The notes: generated by a model not told the origin, from the letters alone. A DNA stretch of 64,000 nucleotides from an uncultured Bacteroidales bacterium (GCA_902785605.1 CACZZL010000007.1:1-64000); one strand, 5' to 3'; positions 8,534 to 18,004 are shown, counted from the stretch's first letter. Numbers and translations: made by a program.

Positions 8534-9885
8534 CACTCAATCTCCTTTTTTAAATTGTCCAGCGCCTGACGAACGATAGCCTGCAGCGGCATCTTGGACG
8601 TGCAGACGAACTCACATAGCGCAAAATCTTCCGGAGCCACTTCGTATGCTCCCAGGGCCTCCATGCGGTCGATGTTACCGGCAATCATGGCCTTGATGAG
8701 GTACTCAGGGTAGATGTCCATCGGGAATACCTTGTCGTACTCACCGCTGACGATGATCGCACGACGACCGCCTTTGAGGCGTGCATCCCACGGATAGTGT
8801 TTCGGACCGAACAACCACTTGGTGAAGCAGTTGTCAAACAACTTGGCAGGGTCGGTACAGCCGGCGTTGAAGTCTTTGAAGCGCGGCCACATCCAGCCCA
8901 TGAACTCAGCTTTGTCAGCACCGTCCTCAAGAACCGTGATCTGGTTGTCGTAGACGCTGATGATCTCGTTGAGCTCAATCTGCTTACCGCTCAGCACGTT
9001 GCCGGCGATGTAACGGCATGCTACCTCGTTGTGCACATTGCTCGTGAGGATAGCTGCGTACTCCATACCCGGCAGCACTTCGTAGTACTGACGACCGTTA
9101 GCCAACGGACCGGTCAGGGCCACTTTCTTACGCATGTCCACGATACCCTTCTGGAACAGACGGCCGATGACAGCCAGGTCCTGAATGTTAATAGTGAACA
9201 CGGTCTCGCCTTTGGCAAGCGGAGCGAGATTGTTGAGCTGTACACCTACGTTACCTGCCGGATGCGGACCGGCTACTTCGTACAGCGTACAATCCTTCAA
9301 CTCACGGAACTCCGGCGCTTTGCTACCCGCCTTGAGGCCTACGAAGACCGGAGCCAGTTGGCTCAGAGCCGTAATGGCAGCCTGCAGGGTAGGCAGTTGG
9401 CCTTTGAGCACCCACTCGTAGTTCGGCGCAACAGGAGCGCTGTCAAAACTCGAGATGAAAATGGCACGCGGGGTCTTGTTCGGCAGCGCGATGCAATCGT
9501 ACGGACGCTGTTTGATCAACGCCCACAGACCCGATTGAAGCAACAATGCCTTCACGTCCTTGTCCGTGCCAAAGCTCTCGTACTGAATAGTAGCGTCTGC
9601 CTCAATGTCGATCGACATCACCTTACGGCGGTCACCACGGACAATCGCCTTGACCGTACCGCTGACCGGGGATGTGAACAGCATTTGATCAAACGCCTTG
9701 TCGTGAAACAGCGGAGTACCCGCCTTCACGCGCTCGCCTTCTTTCACCATCAACTTCGGGGTGATGCCGGCGAAGTGGTCGGGCACGATATGAAAGACCT
9801 CCGGCCTGCGTACGCTACCCAGCGTCTCGGCTGCAGCTCCCTCAAAAGGAATGTCCAAACCACGTTTCAGTTTGATTGTTTGCAT
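8533..9885 (-). CDS. nqrA: Na+-NQR subunit A
   Basis: 450 residues from ATG at 9885 (MQTIKLKRGLDIPFEG). Peripheral cytoplasmic subunit without a redox cofactor; it contacts NqrB. The N-terminal half has the biotinyl-lipoyl-like fold region (VKEGERVKAGTPLF, VSGTVKAIVRGD) typical of NqrA and RnfC. First gene of the six-gene operon. The upstream in-frame codon at 9924 is rejected because it would leave almost no leader after the promoter at 9939-9969. Confidence 0.96.
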   Translation of the reverse strand: MQTIKLKRGLDIPFEGAAAETLGSVRRPEVFHIVPDHFAGITPKLMVKEGERVKAGTPLFHDKAFDQMLFTSPVSGTVKAIVRGDRRKVMSIDIEADATIQYESFGTDKDVKALLLQSGLWALIKQRPYDCIALPNKTPRAIFISSFDSAPVAPNYEWVLKGQLPTLQAAITALSQLAPVFVGLKAGSKAPEFRELKDCTLYEVAGPHPAGNVGVQLNNLAPLAKGETVFTINIQDLAVIGRLFQKGIVDMRKKVALTGPLANGRQYYEVLPGMEYAAILTSNVHNEVACRYIAGNVLSGKQIELNEIISVYDNQITVLEDGADKAEFMGWMWPRFKDFNAGCTDPAKLFDNCFTKWLFGPKHYPWDARLKGGRRAIIVSGEYDKVFPMDIYPEYLIKAMIAGNIDRMEALGAYEVAPEDFALCEFVCTSKMPLQAIVRQALDNLKKEIE

Positions 9886-9938
9886 AATGTTAATTAATTT
9901 ATTTTGATTTTGTTTGTATTGCATACAAAATGCGGGTG

Positions 9939-9969
9939 CAAAATTACAAAAAAAAAATCACATACGCAA
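9939..9969 (-). promoter_or_regulatory. Promoter of the nqr operon
   Basis: Read on the minus strand: TTG (9969-9967), 20 nt, TAATTTTG (9946-9939). Back to back with the SRP RNA promoter. Confidence 0.8.
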
Positions 9970-10006
9970 GCGCGCACGTAATTTTTGCAAAAAAATGCTC
10001 AAAAAT

Positions 10007-10037
10007 TTGCGTATATCAAAAAAAAGCAGTACCTTTG
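10007..10037 (+). promoter_or_regulatory. Promoter of the SRP RNA gene
   Basis: TTG at 10007-10009, 20 nt, TACCTTTG at 10030-10037, about 12-18 nt before the RNA 5' end. Confidence 0.8.
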
Positions 10038-10055
10038 CAGCCGATTTTGAAAATT

Positions 10056-10154
10056 AGAGCAAGTCCTATACGACCAGCTCCCTCTGAACTCCCCCAGGCC
10101 TTGACCGGAGCAAGGGTAGGAGGTTGTAGCGGTGCGATGTAGTAAGCTTGCTCT
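10056..10154 (+). ncRNA. ffs: Signal recognition particle RNA, small (4.5S) type
   Basis: About 100 nt. The ends pair (AGAGCAAG with CTTGCTCT) and are followed by a T-run. The apical part has 5' CAGG and 3' AGCA facing each other across CC/GG pairs around a UUGACC loop, the conserved symmetric loop of SRP domain IV that binds Ffh. The outer helix continues through CUCCC-type pairs. A Bacteroidetes promoter sits directly upstream. The apical loop is a hexaloop and not the usual GGAA tetraloop. Confidence 0.85.
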
Positions 10155-10167
10155 TTTTTTTGTGCCT

Positions 10168-10194
10168 AAAAAAAGGCTTGAGACTATTCAAGCC
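10168..10194 (-). terminator. Terminator of the S8 protease / rlmD operon
   Basis: GGCTTGA pairs with TCAAGCC around a 6-nt loop; on the minus strand it is followed by a run of seven T. The stop codon lies inside the stem. Confidence 0.8.
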
Positions 10195-11584
10195 TCAAGC
10201 CGGAAAGGGTATATACTTGCCCGTTTCTAACAATATATATCTGCCCGTTGATGAGCACCTTACGGGTGTCGGGAGCGGATTCGTTTTCGGTATTTCGGAT
10301 GTCCAGCATCGGATTAGGCATGGTGTATGCCAGCCATGCGTTCGGGATGCCGTAGCCCAGTTGATTGCCCGTGTCGTGGTTCGGATAGAGATGTGCCGAA
10401 CGAATGATTCGTTCACGAATCTGCATCGCGTTCTCATCCGGCAGCGCGGACCACAACGAAGCGGCCATACCGGCCAGCAGCGGAGTCGCAAAACTGGTGC
10501 CGTTGGACGTTACTATATATCCGCTCGGATTAATGAGCACGGAGCGTACGCCTACGGCGCACACCTCGGGTTTGATGCGCCGGTCGGAGGTGGGACCGTA
10601 ACTCGAGAAATTACCCGCTGCGCTGTCCGTGGAGACGGCACCTATGGTGAGAATACTGTCCGCATCAGCCGGCGCACTAATGGTATGCCATGAACCGGTG
10701 CCTTCGTTGCCGGCTGCTACGCAGACCAGCATGCCCTTACGGGCCGCAATCGTCGCGGCGCGGCTCACACGGGTGGTCTTACCGTCCAAATCCGTAGTTT
10801 TGTTCAGTGTCCACTCATCGTTGTCAAACTCCGCGTAGCCAAGCGAGACGGAGAACACGTTCACACCCAGCGAATCCGCTTTCTCGAGTGCTGCCACGAG
10901 GTTATCCATCTCCTTGGGCGACTCGGGGTCGTACTCTTCGGACCGCATCAGGTAGTACTTTGCCCGCGTAGCGGCACCGTAATAGCCGTCGGTGATGCCC
11001 GAGATGGTGCTCAGACACTCTGTGCCGTGTGCACCCGTGGATCCGTAGAAATCATCTCCGTCATCTGTAAAATCGAAGTGTCCCAATTCCAAACTGTCCC
11101 GGAAACAATCAAGCGTATTGGCATTGTAGAAAGCGCCGTCGCAAACGGTCATCAGGATGCCTTGTCCCTCAAAACCCGCTTCGTGCAAGGGCTTCAGGTT
11201 GTACAGCGCCAATTGGTCGTCCGTATAGAGGTTCGTCTGCTCACTGTGCCACAAGGCGCGTTTACGGGGCGAGTAGTACGATGCGCTGTTATCGCGCGTC
11301 ATCTCCACGTTCGCCACAAAACCCAAGGCTGCTACTTGGTTAGCCAGCGACGAACTCATCTCACAGGTTGCTCCGTTGAACCAACGGCTGGTGTGATGCA
11401 CCGTCACGCCCATATGACGCAGACTGTCCAGATAGAGCGCGCTCACCGGATAATCGAGTTCATCGGTCGGGATGTTCCACTTGGCACGTTGCTCCATGGC
11501 ACGTGGCGAAAGCGCCGGCGTGGTGTTGACCGGTTTGTCTGCAAACGAGACAAAATATACGAAAAGAGAGATTAACGTAAGCAT
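10184..11584 (-). CDS. Secreted subtilisin-like (S8) serine protease
   Basis: 466 residues. A hydrophobic signal segment (LTLISLFVYFVSFA) suggests export. The catalytic triad is D149 (MTVCDGAFY), H186 (GAHGTE) and S364 (SNGTSFATP), with the oxyanion Asn N293 (AAGNEG). Between signal and catalytic domain lies a short prodomain-like region. The last 25 residues (KVLINGQIYIVRNGQVYTL and following) match the tail of the adhesin at 743-3694, a possible outer-membrane sorting tail. The start overlaps the rlmD stop by 13 nt, so it is cotranscribed with an unrelated RNA methylase. Confidence 0.9.
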   Translation of the reverse strand: MLTLISLFVYFVSFADKPVNTTPALSPRAMEQRAKWNIPTDELDYPVSALYLDSLRHMGVTVHHTSRWFNGATCEMSSSLANQVAALGFVANVEMTRDNSASYYSPRKRALWHSEQTNLYTDDQLALYNLKPLHEAGFEGQGILMTVCDGAFYNANTLDCFRDSLELGHFDFTDDGDDFYGSTGAHGTECLSTISGITDGYYGAATRAKYYLMRSEEYDPESPKEMDNLVAALEKADSLGVNVFSVSLGYAEFDNDEWTLNKTTDLDGKTTRVSRAATIAARKGMLVCVAAGNEGTGSWHTISAPADADSILTIGAVSTDSAAGNFSSYGPTSDRRIKPEVCAVGVRSVLINPSGYIVTSNGTSFATPLLAGMAASLWSALPDENAMQIRERIIRSAHLYPNHDTGNQLGYGIPNAWLAYTMPNPMLDIRNTENESAPDTRKVLINGQIYIVRNGQVYTLSGLRLE

Positions 11585-13005
11585 AGTTGTACGACGTTTT
11601 CTACATGTTGGGTATGCGGGAACATATCCACGGGTTGTATTTTGGTAACTTTGTATTTCTTATCGAGCAGCGCCAGATCACGTGCCTGGGTGGCCGGATT
11701 ACAGCTCACATAAACGATCCGTTTGGGGGCGGCGTTCAAGATCACATCCACCACATCTTCATCCATTCCGGCACGGGGCGGGTCGGTGATAATGACATCC
11801 GGACGGCCGTATTGAGCCACGAACGCATCGTTCAGCACTTTCTTCATGTCCCCTGCGAAGAAGAGGGTGTTCTCGATGTGGTTGATCTTCGAATTCACTT
11901 TTGCGTCCTCAATCGCCTCAGGTACGTACTCAATGCCGATCACCTGCCGCGCCTGCCGCGCCACAAAATTGGCAATTGTTCCGGTGCCGGTATACAAGTC
12001 ATAGACCAGTTCATTGCCGGTCAGTTCGGCAAAGTTCCGTGCCACTTTGTACAGTTCGTACGCTTGTTCGGTATTGGTCTGGTAGAACGATTTGGGACCG
12101 ACTTTGAACTGCAATCCCTCCATCTCCTCCATGATATGGTCCTGACCGAAATACACCTGTACGTCCAAGTCCCCGATGGTGTCGTTGAACTTGGTGTTTT
12201 CTACATAAAGCAACGATATGATCTCCGGGAACTGTGTGTGCAGGTACTCCAAAAGTCCTTTGGCATCTTCCCGTAACCCGTAACCCGTAACCTGTAACCC
12301 CTCTCCGAAACAGACGATGAGCATCAGTTCGCCTTTGTGGTTGTTGCGCAGGATCAGCGTACGCAGCAATCCCTCGTGCGTGTGTTCGTTATAGAACGTC
12401 ATACCGTGTGCACGCGCATACGCACGGACGGAGTTACGGATGCGGTTGTTAATCTCCGGCATCAGGTGGCATTCCTCTATATCCAGCACTTTGTCAAATG
12501 CATTCGGGATATGAAAGCCCAGACCGTAGGTGCTGTCCACATGGTCCAATCCTCCGGCCGCTTCGATCACTTCCCAGGGGAACCATTTGCGGTCCGAGCA
12601 GGTGAACTCCAACTTGTTGCGGTACTCGTAGATATGCTTAGAGCCCAAGATCGGACTGATCTCGGGCAGCTCGATCTTACCGATGCGGGTGAGGTTGTCC
12701 ACAATCTGCTGCTGCTTGTACTTGATCTGCTCTTCGTACGGCAGAATCTGCCATTTGCAACCGCCGCATACCCCGAAGTGTGGGCACCGTGCCTCACAAC
12801 GCACCGCACTCGGCTGCACCACGCGCAGCACTCTCGCCTCCATGAAACTGTGTTTCTTCTTCGTTATTTGCAGGTCCACAATATCACCCGGCACACAGTT
12901 CGGCACAAACGTGACGATATCGTTGATACGCACCAACGCTTTGCCTTCCGCTGCCACCCCCGTGATCGTTACATTTTCAATGACAGGTAGATTTTTCTTC
13001 GCCAT
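11572..13005 (-). CDS. rlmD: 23S rRNA (uracil-5-)-methyltransferase, RlmD/RumA family
   Basis: 477 residues. N-terminal TRAM domain (about 1-60); iron-sulfur motif C74-x5-C80-x2-C83 (PHFGVCGGCKW); SAM-binding LVYDLYTGTGTIANF; catalytic region DPPRAGMDEDVV and VSCNPA. It makes m5U in 23S rRNA. The start is set at ATG 13005, because the promoter at 13022-13052 lies inside the longer open frame. Residues around 235-244 (LQVTGYGL) are encoded by a GTAACCC-type heptamer tract and look like an insertion in the variable part of the domain. Confidence 0.9.
   Translation of the reverse strand: MAKKNLPVIENVTITGVAAEGKALVRINDIVTFVPNCVPGDIVDLQITKKKHSFMEARVLRVVQPSAVRCEARCPHFGVCGGCKWQILPYEEQIKYKQQQIVDNLTRIGKIELPEISPILGSKHIYEYRNKLEFTCSDRKWFPWEVIEAAGGLDHVDSTYGLGFHIPNAFDKVLDIEECHLMPEINNRIRNSVRAYARAHGMTFYNEHTHEGLLRTLILRNNHKGELMLIVCFGEGLQVTGYGLREDAKGLLEYLHTQFPEIISLLYVENTKFNDTIGDLDVQVYFGQDHIMEEMEGLQFKVGPKSFYQTNTEQAYELYKVARNFAELTGNELVYDLYTGTGTIANFVARQARQVIGIEYVPEAIEDAKVNSKINHIENTLFFAGDMKKVLNDAFVAQYGRPDVIITDPPRAGMDEDVVDVILNAAPKRIVYVSCNPATQARDLALLDKKYKVTKIQPVDMFPHTQHVENVVQLCLR
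12273..12300. repeat. Heptamer tract in rlmD, GTAACCC x4
   Basis: GTAACCC, GTAACCC, GTAACCT, GTAACCC; in frame inside rlmD. Confidence 0.85.
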
Positions 13006-13021
13006 AGATTCAAAATTTCTG

Positions 13022-13052
13022 CAAAAGTACAAAAAAATTCTCATCTGTGCAA
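13022..13052 (-). promoter_or_regulatory. Promoter of rlmD
   Basis: Minus strand TTG (13052-13050), 20 nt, TACTTTTG (13029-13022). Confidence 0.8.
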
Positions 13053-13148
13053 ATAAATTCTTAAATTTTTAAAAAATAGGACATGACATGTTGTATCTGG
13101 CATGCTTTTTGTACCTGAAAAGGCCGGAATTTGAAAAATTGTTGAATA

Positions 13149-14642
13149 ATGAATAGAGTAGTTAAACATGTAATTTTGTCATGTGTACTGACAGGCAGTG
13201 TCGTGTGTGCGTATGCCGGAGACACGGTCCGTTACACCTTGTCGGATTGTCATGAGATGGCCCTGTCCCGCGGCGCGTCCTCGCAATCAATGGAAGAGGC
13301 ACGTCTGGCAGCGGAGTACAACCGCAAAGCAGCCTTGGCAGCTATGTTCCCGCGTGTAAGCGCTAACGGCGGTTATATGTGGAACTCGCGCGATGCGCAC
13401 CTGCTGGCCAACGAGACGCAGTTCTCGTTCGGTACGGCAGCCGTGGCACCGGACGGAACGGCAACGTTCGCCTGGAGCGAGCAGAGCAAACTGGGTGAGT
13501 TGGCGAACACCGTGGCCGGCACGCCGCTCGAGCAACCGATCTTGGACATCGAAGCCAGTGCAGGACAGAAGATAGCCGATGCGTATCAGGAGTTGTACAA
13601 CAAGATGACGATTGACCTGACGCATGTCGTAGTAGCCCAAGTGGGCGTGACGCAGCCGATCTATACCGGTGGACGACTCACCCAACTATACCGCATCGCC
13701 AAAGCGTCGGAGAACATCGCAACCATCGAAGCGGATGCCAAGCACGACGAGGTGATCTACAAAGTAGATGAAGCTTATTGGCGCGTGGTGGCTGTCGGTC
13801 AGAAAAAGAAACTGGCAGAGCAGTACTACCGTTTGTTGTGCCAACTGGAGAACGATGTGCGCGAGGCGGTGAACGAAGGCGTAGCCACGCAATCCGACCT
13901 GCTCAAAGTGACCGCCAAACGCGGTGAAGCGGAGGTGAAGAAACTGCAGGCGGAGAACGGTCTGACGCTGTCTAACATGGCACTGGCGCAGTTATGCGGT
14001 CTGCCGCTGTCCACTTCGTTCGTGCTGGACGAGTCCGGTCTGAACGAGTGCTCGCTGCCCGTGGGTGAGATGGAGATGGAAGCAGCTGTTGCTAACCGAA
14101 GCGAGCTGCAGTTGTTGCAGGAGACGGAGCACATCGCACAATCCAACGCCAAGCTCATGGCAGCCGGATTACAACCGAACATCGTTGCTACAGCAGGCTA
14201 TATGTACACCAATCCGAACGCGGATAACGGGGTAAGCAGCAACTGGGACGGCAAGGGATTCTTCTCGGCCGGCGTGGTAGTGAACGTGCCGATCGCACAT
14301 GCGGATGATATCTTGCGCTACAAAGCCGCCAAGCATGCTGCCAACGCGGTTGCGCTCAAGACAGATGAGACACGTGAGATGCTCATGCTGCAGACCACAC
14401 AGGCGAACCAGAAACTGATGGAGGCGCAGCAGAAAATAGCCATGGCGCGCCTCACCGAGTCCAATGCATCGGAAGTGCTGCGCATGGCGCAAGAGTCCTA
14501 TGAAGCGGGTATGATCACCGCCTCCGAACTGATGCAGGCACAGACGGCATGGCTCGCCGCGGCGTCCGATCTCGTGGATGCACAGACAGAAGCCAAAACA
14601 ACTGAAACACAATTAAGCAAATATTTAGGGAGACTGAAATGA
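13149..14642 (+). CDS. TolC-family outer-membrane efflux channel
   Basis: 497 residues with a signal peptide ending near SVVCAYA. Two long helical repeats rich in Ala, Glu and Gln are typical of TolC (YTLSDCHEMAL start; AKLMAAGLQPNIVATAGYMY in the second half). It forms the outer-membrane duct for the exporter encoded just downstream. It overlaps the next gene by 4 nt (ATGA). No clean promoter was seen upstream, only a poor TAcctGAA box near 13113. Confidence 0.88.
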   Translation: MNRVVKHVILSCVLTGSVVCAYAGDTVRYTLSDCHEMALSRGASSQSMEEARLAAEYNRKAALAAMFPRVSANGGYMWNSRDAHLLANETQFSFGTAAVAPDGTATFAWSEQSKLGELANTVAGTPLEQPILDIEASAGQKIADAYQELYNKMTIDLTHVVVAQVGVTQPIYTGGRLTQLYRIAKASENIATIEADAKHDEVIYKVDEAYWRVVAVGQKKKLAEQYYRLLCQLENDVREAVNEGVATQSDLLKVTAKRGEAEVKKLQAENGLTLSNMALAQLCGLPLSTSFVLDESGLNECSLPVGEMEMEAAVANRSELQLLQETEHIAQSNAKLMAAGLQPNIVATAGYMYTNPNADNGVSSNWDGKGFFSAGVVVNVPIAHADDILRYKAAKHAANAVALKTDETREMLMLQTTQANQKLMEAQQKIAMARLTESNASEVLRMAQESYEAGMITASELMQAQTAWLAAASDLVDAQTEAKTTETQLSKYLGRLK

Positions 14643-15631
14643 ATATGAAACATCAAAAAGAAGGCAGTTTGCTATTAGGCGTAGTAGCGCTGCTGACGGT
14701 AGTGGTAGTAGTAGCTGTAGTGGGCGTGTTGGCGCTACGGCCGGAGAAGACATTGATTCAGGGAGAAGCCGAAGCCGCTGAATACCGCGTTTCCGGCAAA
14801 GTGCCCGGACGAATCGAGATGTATCTGTATGAGGAAGGCGAGCAGGTGAAGAAAGGCGACACGCTGGTGGTCATCTATTCGCCGGAAGTGGAGGCAAAGA
14901 AGAAACAGGCCTTGGCAGCCCGTGAGATGGCGGAAGCCGTCAATCAGAAAGCGCAGAACGGTGCGCAGCGTGAGCAGATTCAGGGTGCATACGAACTGTA
15001 TCAGAAAGCCAAAGCCGGTGAGGAGATCTACCGCAAGAGCTTCGAGCGTGTACAGCGTCTGTATGACAAAGGCGTGGTAAGTGCGCAGAAACGCGATGAG
15101 ACGGAAGCGCAGTACAAAGCTGCTGCTGCCACCGTCAAAGCGGCACGCAGCCAGTACGAGATGGCATTGGCCGGCGCCAGAGCCGAAGACAAAGCTGCGG
15201 CTGCTGCACAGGTGTCCCGCGTGGACGGTATCCTCGAAGAGGTGGCTGCTGCCGAAGCGGAGCGTTATCTGCTCTCGCCCTGTGACGGTGAAGTGAACGA
15301 GCGCTTCCCGAAAGTGGGCGAACTGGTCGGGCAGGGTAGTCCTGTCATGTCCATCGTGGACCTGACCGATGTGTGGTTCACCTTTGCCGTACGCGAAGAC
15401 ATGCTCTCCAATTTTGCGATGGGCAGCGTCATCAAAATCAATATCCCTGCACTCGGCACGGCGACCTATCCGGTCACGGTGACCCATCTGCAGGCCATGG
15501 GTACGTACGCCAGCTGGCGTTCGACCAAACAGAACGGCGGTTACGACGTGCGCACGTTTGATGTCAAGTGCCGTCCTCTCGAAACCATCCCCGGCCTTCG
15601 TCCCGGCATGACGGCGTTGGTCGTAGAGTAA
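14639..15631 (+). CDS. HlyD/EmrA-type membrane fusion protein
   Basis: 330 residues. One N-terminal membrane helix; a biotinyl-lipoyl half-motif around residues 50-70 (RVSGKVPGRIEMYLYEEGEQVKKG is split by the hairpin); a long coiled coil with an Ala/Gln/Lys heptad pattern (about 85-190); a beta-barrel part after CDGEVNERFPKVGELV. It links the inner-membrane permeases to the TolC-like channel. Second gene of the exporter operon. Confidence 0.86.
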   Translation: MNMKHQKEGSLLLGVVALLTVVVVVAVVGVLALRPEKTLIQGEAEAAEYRVSGKVPGRIEMYLYEEGEQVKKGDTLVVIYSPEVEAKKKQALAAREMAEAVNQKAQNGAQREQIQGAYELYQKAKAGEEIYRKSFERVQRLYDKGVVSAQKRDETEAQYKAAAATVKAARSQYEMALAGARAEDKAAAAAQVSRVDGILEEVAAAEAERYLLSPCDGEVNERFPKVGELVGQGSPVMSIVDLTDVWFTFAVREDMLSNFAMGSVIKINIPALGTATYPVTVTHLQAMGTYASWRSTKQNGGYDVRTFDVKCRPLETIPGLRPGMTALVVE

Positions 15632-15652
15632 ACGTACCGGGTACATTTGAAA

Positions 15653-16828
15653 ATGAAAATCATTTTTCAAAACATATGGCGTGTGATGCTGCGTGAACTG
15701 CATATGATGTTCGCGCGGCCGCTGTACCTGTTTGCCTCGGTGGGTGTGATGGTGCTCTCCACGCTCTTCTTCCTCACGCTCATGCGTGCCGGAAGTGCGG
15801 AGAACATGCCGGTTGCGGTGGTTGATCTGGACCAGACAACCATCTCCAGACGGCTCATTCACGAGATGCAGGCGACCCCTTCCGTCGATATCCAATTGGT
15901 GACCAATTGCTATCCGGAAGCCCGCGAAGCCATGCAAAAAGGACAGATATACGGTATCTTCGTCATACGCGAAGGCTTCTATCGGGACCTGGTGGCGTTC
16001 AAACGTCCGCAACTGGATTTCTATGTCACCAATGCCTATACGGTCGGCGGTAACACGGCGTACAAACAGATGCTGACGATGGTCAATCTGGTGTCCGGTG
16101 CGTTCCAACGCGAGGTGCTGCGAAAGAAAGGGATGACCGACGAAGTCATCATGCACCGCATCCAGCCGATCGCTATCGAAGGGCACATGGTGGCCAACCC
16201 CTGGGGGAACTACTCCGTCTATCTGGTCAGCACCGTGCTGCCGGGTATATTGGGTCTGATCTGCCTGATGCTCACCATCTTTGCGATCGGATTTGAACTC
16301 AAGTCCCGCACTTCGCATGCCTGGCTTCGGGCGGCCGGAGGCAACTACACCGTGGCGATGATCGGCAAACTGATACCGTACACGGTCATGTACCTGATCT
16401 TGGGTATCTCCTGCCATTTCATGCTGTATAACTACGCCGGTTTCCCGGTCTATGGCAGCCATGCGCGTTTGCTGTTCGGCCTGCTGCTGTTCATCTTCGC
16501 CATGGAAGCGCTGGGCATCACCCTGATCGGTCTGCTGCCGACTTTACGTGACGCGTTGTCGGTGGCCGCGCTGTACTCCATGCTCGGATTCTCCCTCTCG
16601 GGATTCACCTATCCGCAGATGTCGATGCTCGCACCCGTCAAGGCCATCACGTACCTGGAGCCGCTGCGACATTATTACCTCATTTATGTTAACGAAGCCC
16701 TCATGGCAGCACCGGTGCAGAACAGCCTGCCGAACATGTTGGCGCTGACGGCGTTCATGCTCGCTTCGCTCTGTGTCGCACCGCGTCTGCACCGCGCGTT
16801 AGTGTATCAGAATTATCCGTTAAAATAG
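15653..16828 (+). CDS. ABC-2 type permease, first of a pair
   Basis: 391 residues from ATG 15653 (MKIIFQNIWRVMLRELHMMF); a TTG two codons earlier is the only other option. One N-terminal helix, a large extracytoplasmic domain (residues about 45-190, with VAVVDLDQTTISRRL) and five C-terminal helices, as in YhhJ/YbhR-type ABC-2 permeases. No Walker motifs. One base separates it from the next permease. Confidence 0.85.
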   Translation: MKIIFQNIWRVMLRELHMMFARPLYLFASVGVMVLSTLFFLTLMRAGSAENMPVAVVDLDQTTISRRLIHEMQATPSVDIQLVTNCYPEAREAMQKGQIYGIFVIREGFYRDLVAFKRPQLDFYVTNAYTVGGNTAYKQMLTMVNLVSGAFQREVLRKKGMTDEVIMHRIQPIAIEGHMVANPWGNYSVYLVSTVLPGILGLICLMLTIFAIGFELKSRTSHAWLRAAGGNYTVAMIGKLIPYTVMYLILGISCHFMLYNYAGFPVYGSHARLLFGLLLFIFAMEALGITLIGLLPTLRDALSVAALYSMLGFSLSGFTYPQMSMLAPVKAITYLEPLRHYYLIYVNEALMAAPVQNSLPNMLALTAFMLASLCVAPRLHRALVYQNYPLK

Positions 16829-16829
16829 T

Positions 16830-17966
16830 ATGTGGCAGAATTTTGTTGATGAAATAAAACGTATCTTCCGGGACCCGGGCGTGGTGCTCATTTTTATCGT
16901 CGCTACGCTGATTTATCCGTTGATATACAAGACGATATACTGGAACGAACAGATCACGGACGTGCCGGTAGCGGTGGTTGATCTGAGTAATAGTTCCGAG
17001 AGCCGTGCGTTCTTACATAAATGGAACGCGACACCCGATGTCAAACTGTGCTACCAGTGTACCTCGATGGCGGAAGCGGAGCAGCTGCTGCGCGACCAGA
17101 AAGTGCACGGCATCATCTATATCCCGCGTGATTTCGCGAGCCAACTGGCAGACCCCTTTGGCAAAGCGCATATATCGTTGTACTGCGACATGTCGTCTTT
17201 CCTCTATATGAAGGCGATCTACCTCAGTTGCAACCAACTCATGCTCGAGTCCATGCGTACGGTGCAGATTGACCGCTACCAGCAGATGGGTATCGACAAA
17301 GAGTTCGCCTGGGCGCTGGTACAAGACGCTCCGTACACGGAGACGGCCCTGTTCACACCGACGGGAGGATACGGTTCGTTCCTCATTCCTGCCGTGCTGG
17401 TGATGATATTGCATCAGACCCTGTTCTTCGGTATCTGTATGTTAGGCGGAACAGCCCGGGAGGAGAACATCGACCGCTACAGTTTCCGGTCTCTGTTCGG
17501 GCGTGCGGGAGCGTATTTCGTGGTGTACTACACCTTGGCGGCGATCGTGTTGGGTTTCTATCCGCGTCTGCTGGACATCCCGCACATTGGTTCGATAGGG
17601 GATATATTGTTGTTCAACGTACCGCTCATATTGTCCATCATCTTCTTCTCGTTGTGCGTGAGTGTGTTCATCCGCAACCGTGAATCCGGTCTGGTGCTGC
17701 TCATCTCTTCGTCCCTGATCTTCCTGTTCATGGCAGGTATTTCCTGGCCCAAAGAGATGATTCCGGACCCGTGGTGGTACCTCGCTTGCTGCATCCCGTA
17801 CACCTGGGGCGCGCACGGTTTCATCCACATGAACTCCATGGGCGCATCCCTCGCCATCACCGGCAACGAGTACATCGCCCTCTGGATCCTCACCGGAGTG
17901 TACATGCTCATCGCCTGCGCCCTGTTCTACGCCAAGAAACATTACTTCACGCGTGCAACCATATAA
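16830..17966 (+). CDS. ABC-2 type permease, second of a pair
   Basis: 378 residues with the same layout as its neighbour: N-terminal helix, extracytoplasmic domain with VAVVDLSNSSESRAF, then five or six helices. The two proteins share the VAVVDL signature and probably form a heterodimer. No ATPase gene follows; the operon ends at a terminator 5 nt downstream. The energy source must therefore come from elsewhere. Confidence 0.85.
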   Translation: MWQNFVDEIKRIFRDPGVVLIFIVATLIYPLIYKTIYWNEQITDVPVAVVDLSNSSESRAFLHKWNATPDVKLCYQCTSMAEAEQLLRDQKVHGIIYIPRDFASQLADPFGKAHISLYCDMSSFLYMKAIYLSCNQLMLESMRTVQIDRYQQMGIDKEFAWALVQDAPYTETALFTPTGGYGSFLIPAVLVMILHQTLFFGICMLGGTAREENIDRYSFRSLFGRAGAYFVVYYTLAAIVLGFYPRLLDIPHIGSIGDILLFNVPLILSIIFFSLCVSVFIRNRESGLVLLISSSLIFLFMAGISWPKEMIPDPWWYLACCIPYTWGAHGFIHMNSMGASLAITGNEYIALWILTGVYMLIACALFYAKKHYFTRATI

Positions 17967-17971
17967 CAGAA

Positions 17972-17997
17972 AAAAAGCGTCCTTTCGGGCGCTTTTT
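17972..17997 (+). terminator. Terminator of the exporter operon
   Basis: An 11-bp stem AAAAAGCGTCC / GGGCGCTTTTT (one T-G pair) with a TTTC loop and T-rich end. Confidence 0.85.
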
Positions 17998-18004
17998 CCT
18001 TGCT

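Noticed and set aside
9930-10142. 70-codon plus-strand ORF
   Set aside because: It covers the nqr and SRP promoters and the SRP RNA itself.
14735-16462. 575-codon minus-strand ORF across two exporter genes
   Set aside because: It spans the antisense of two real genes and their junction; no family features.
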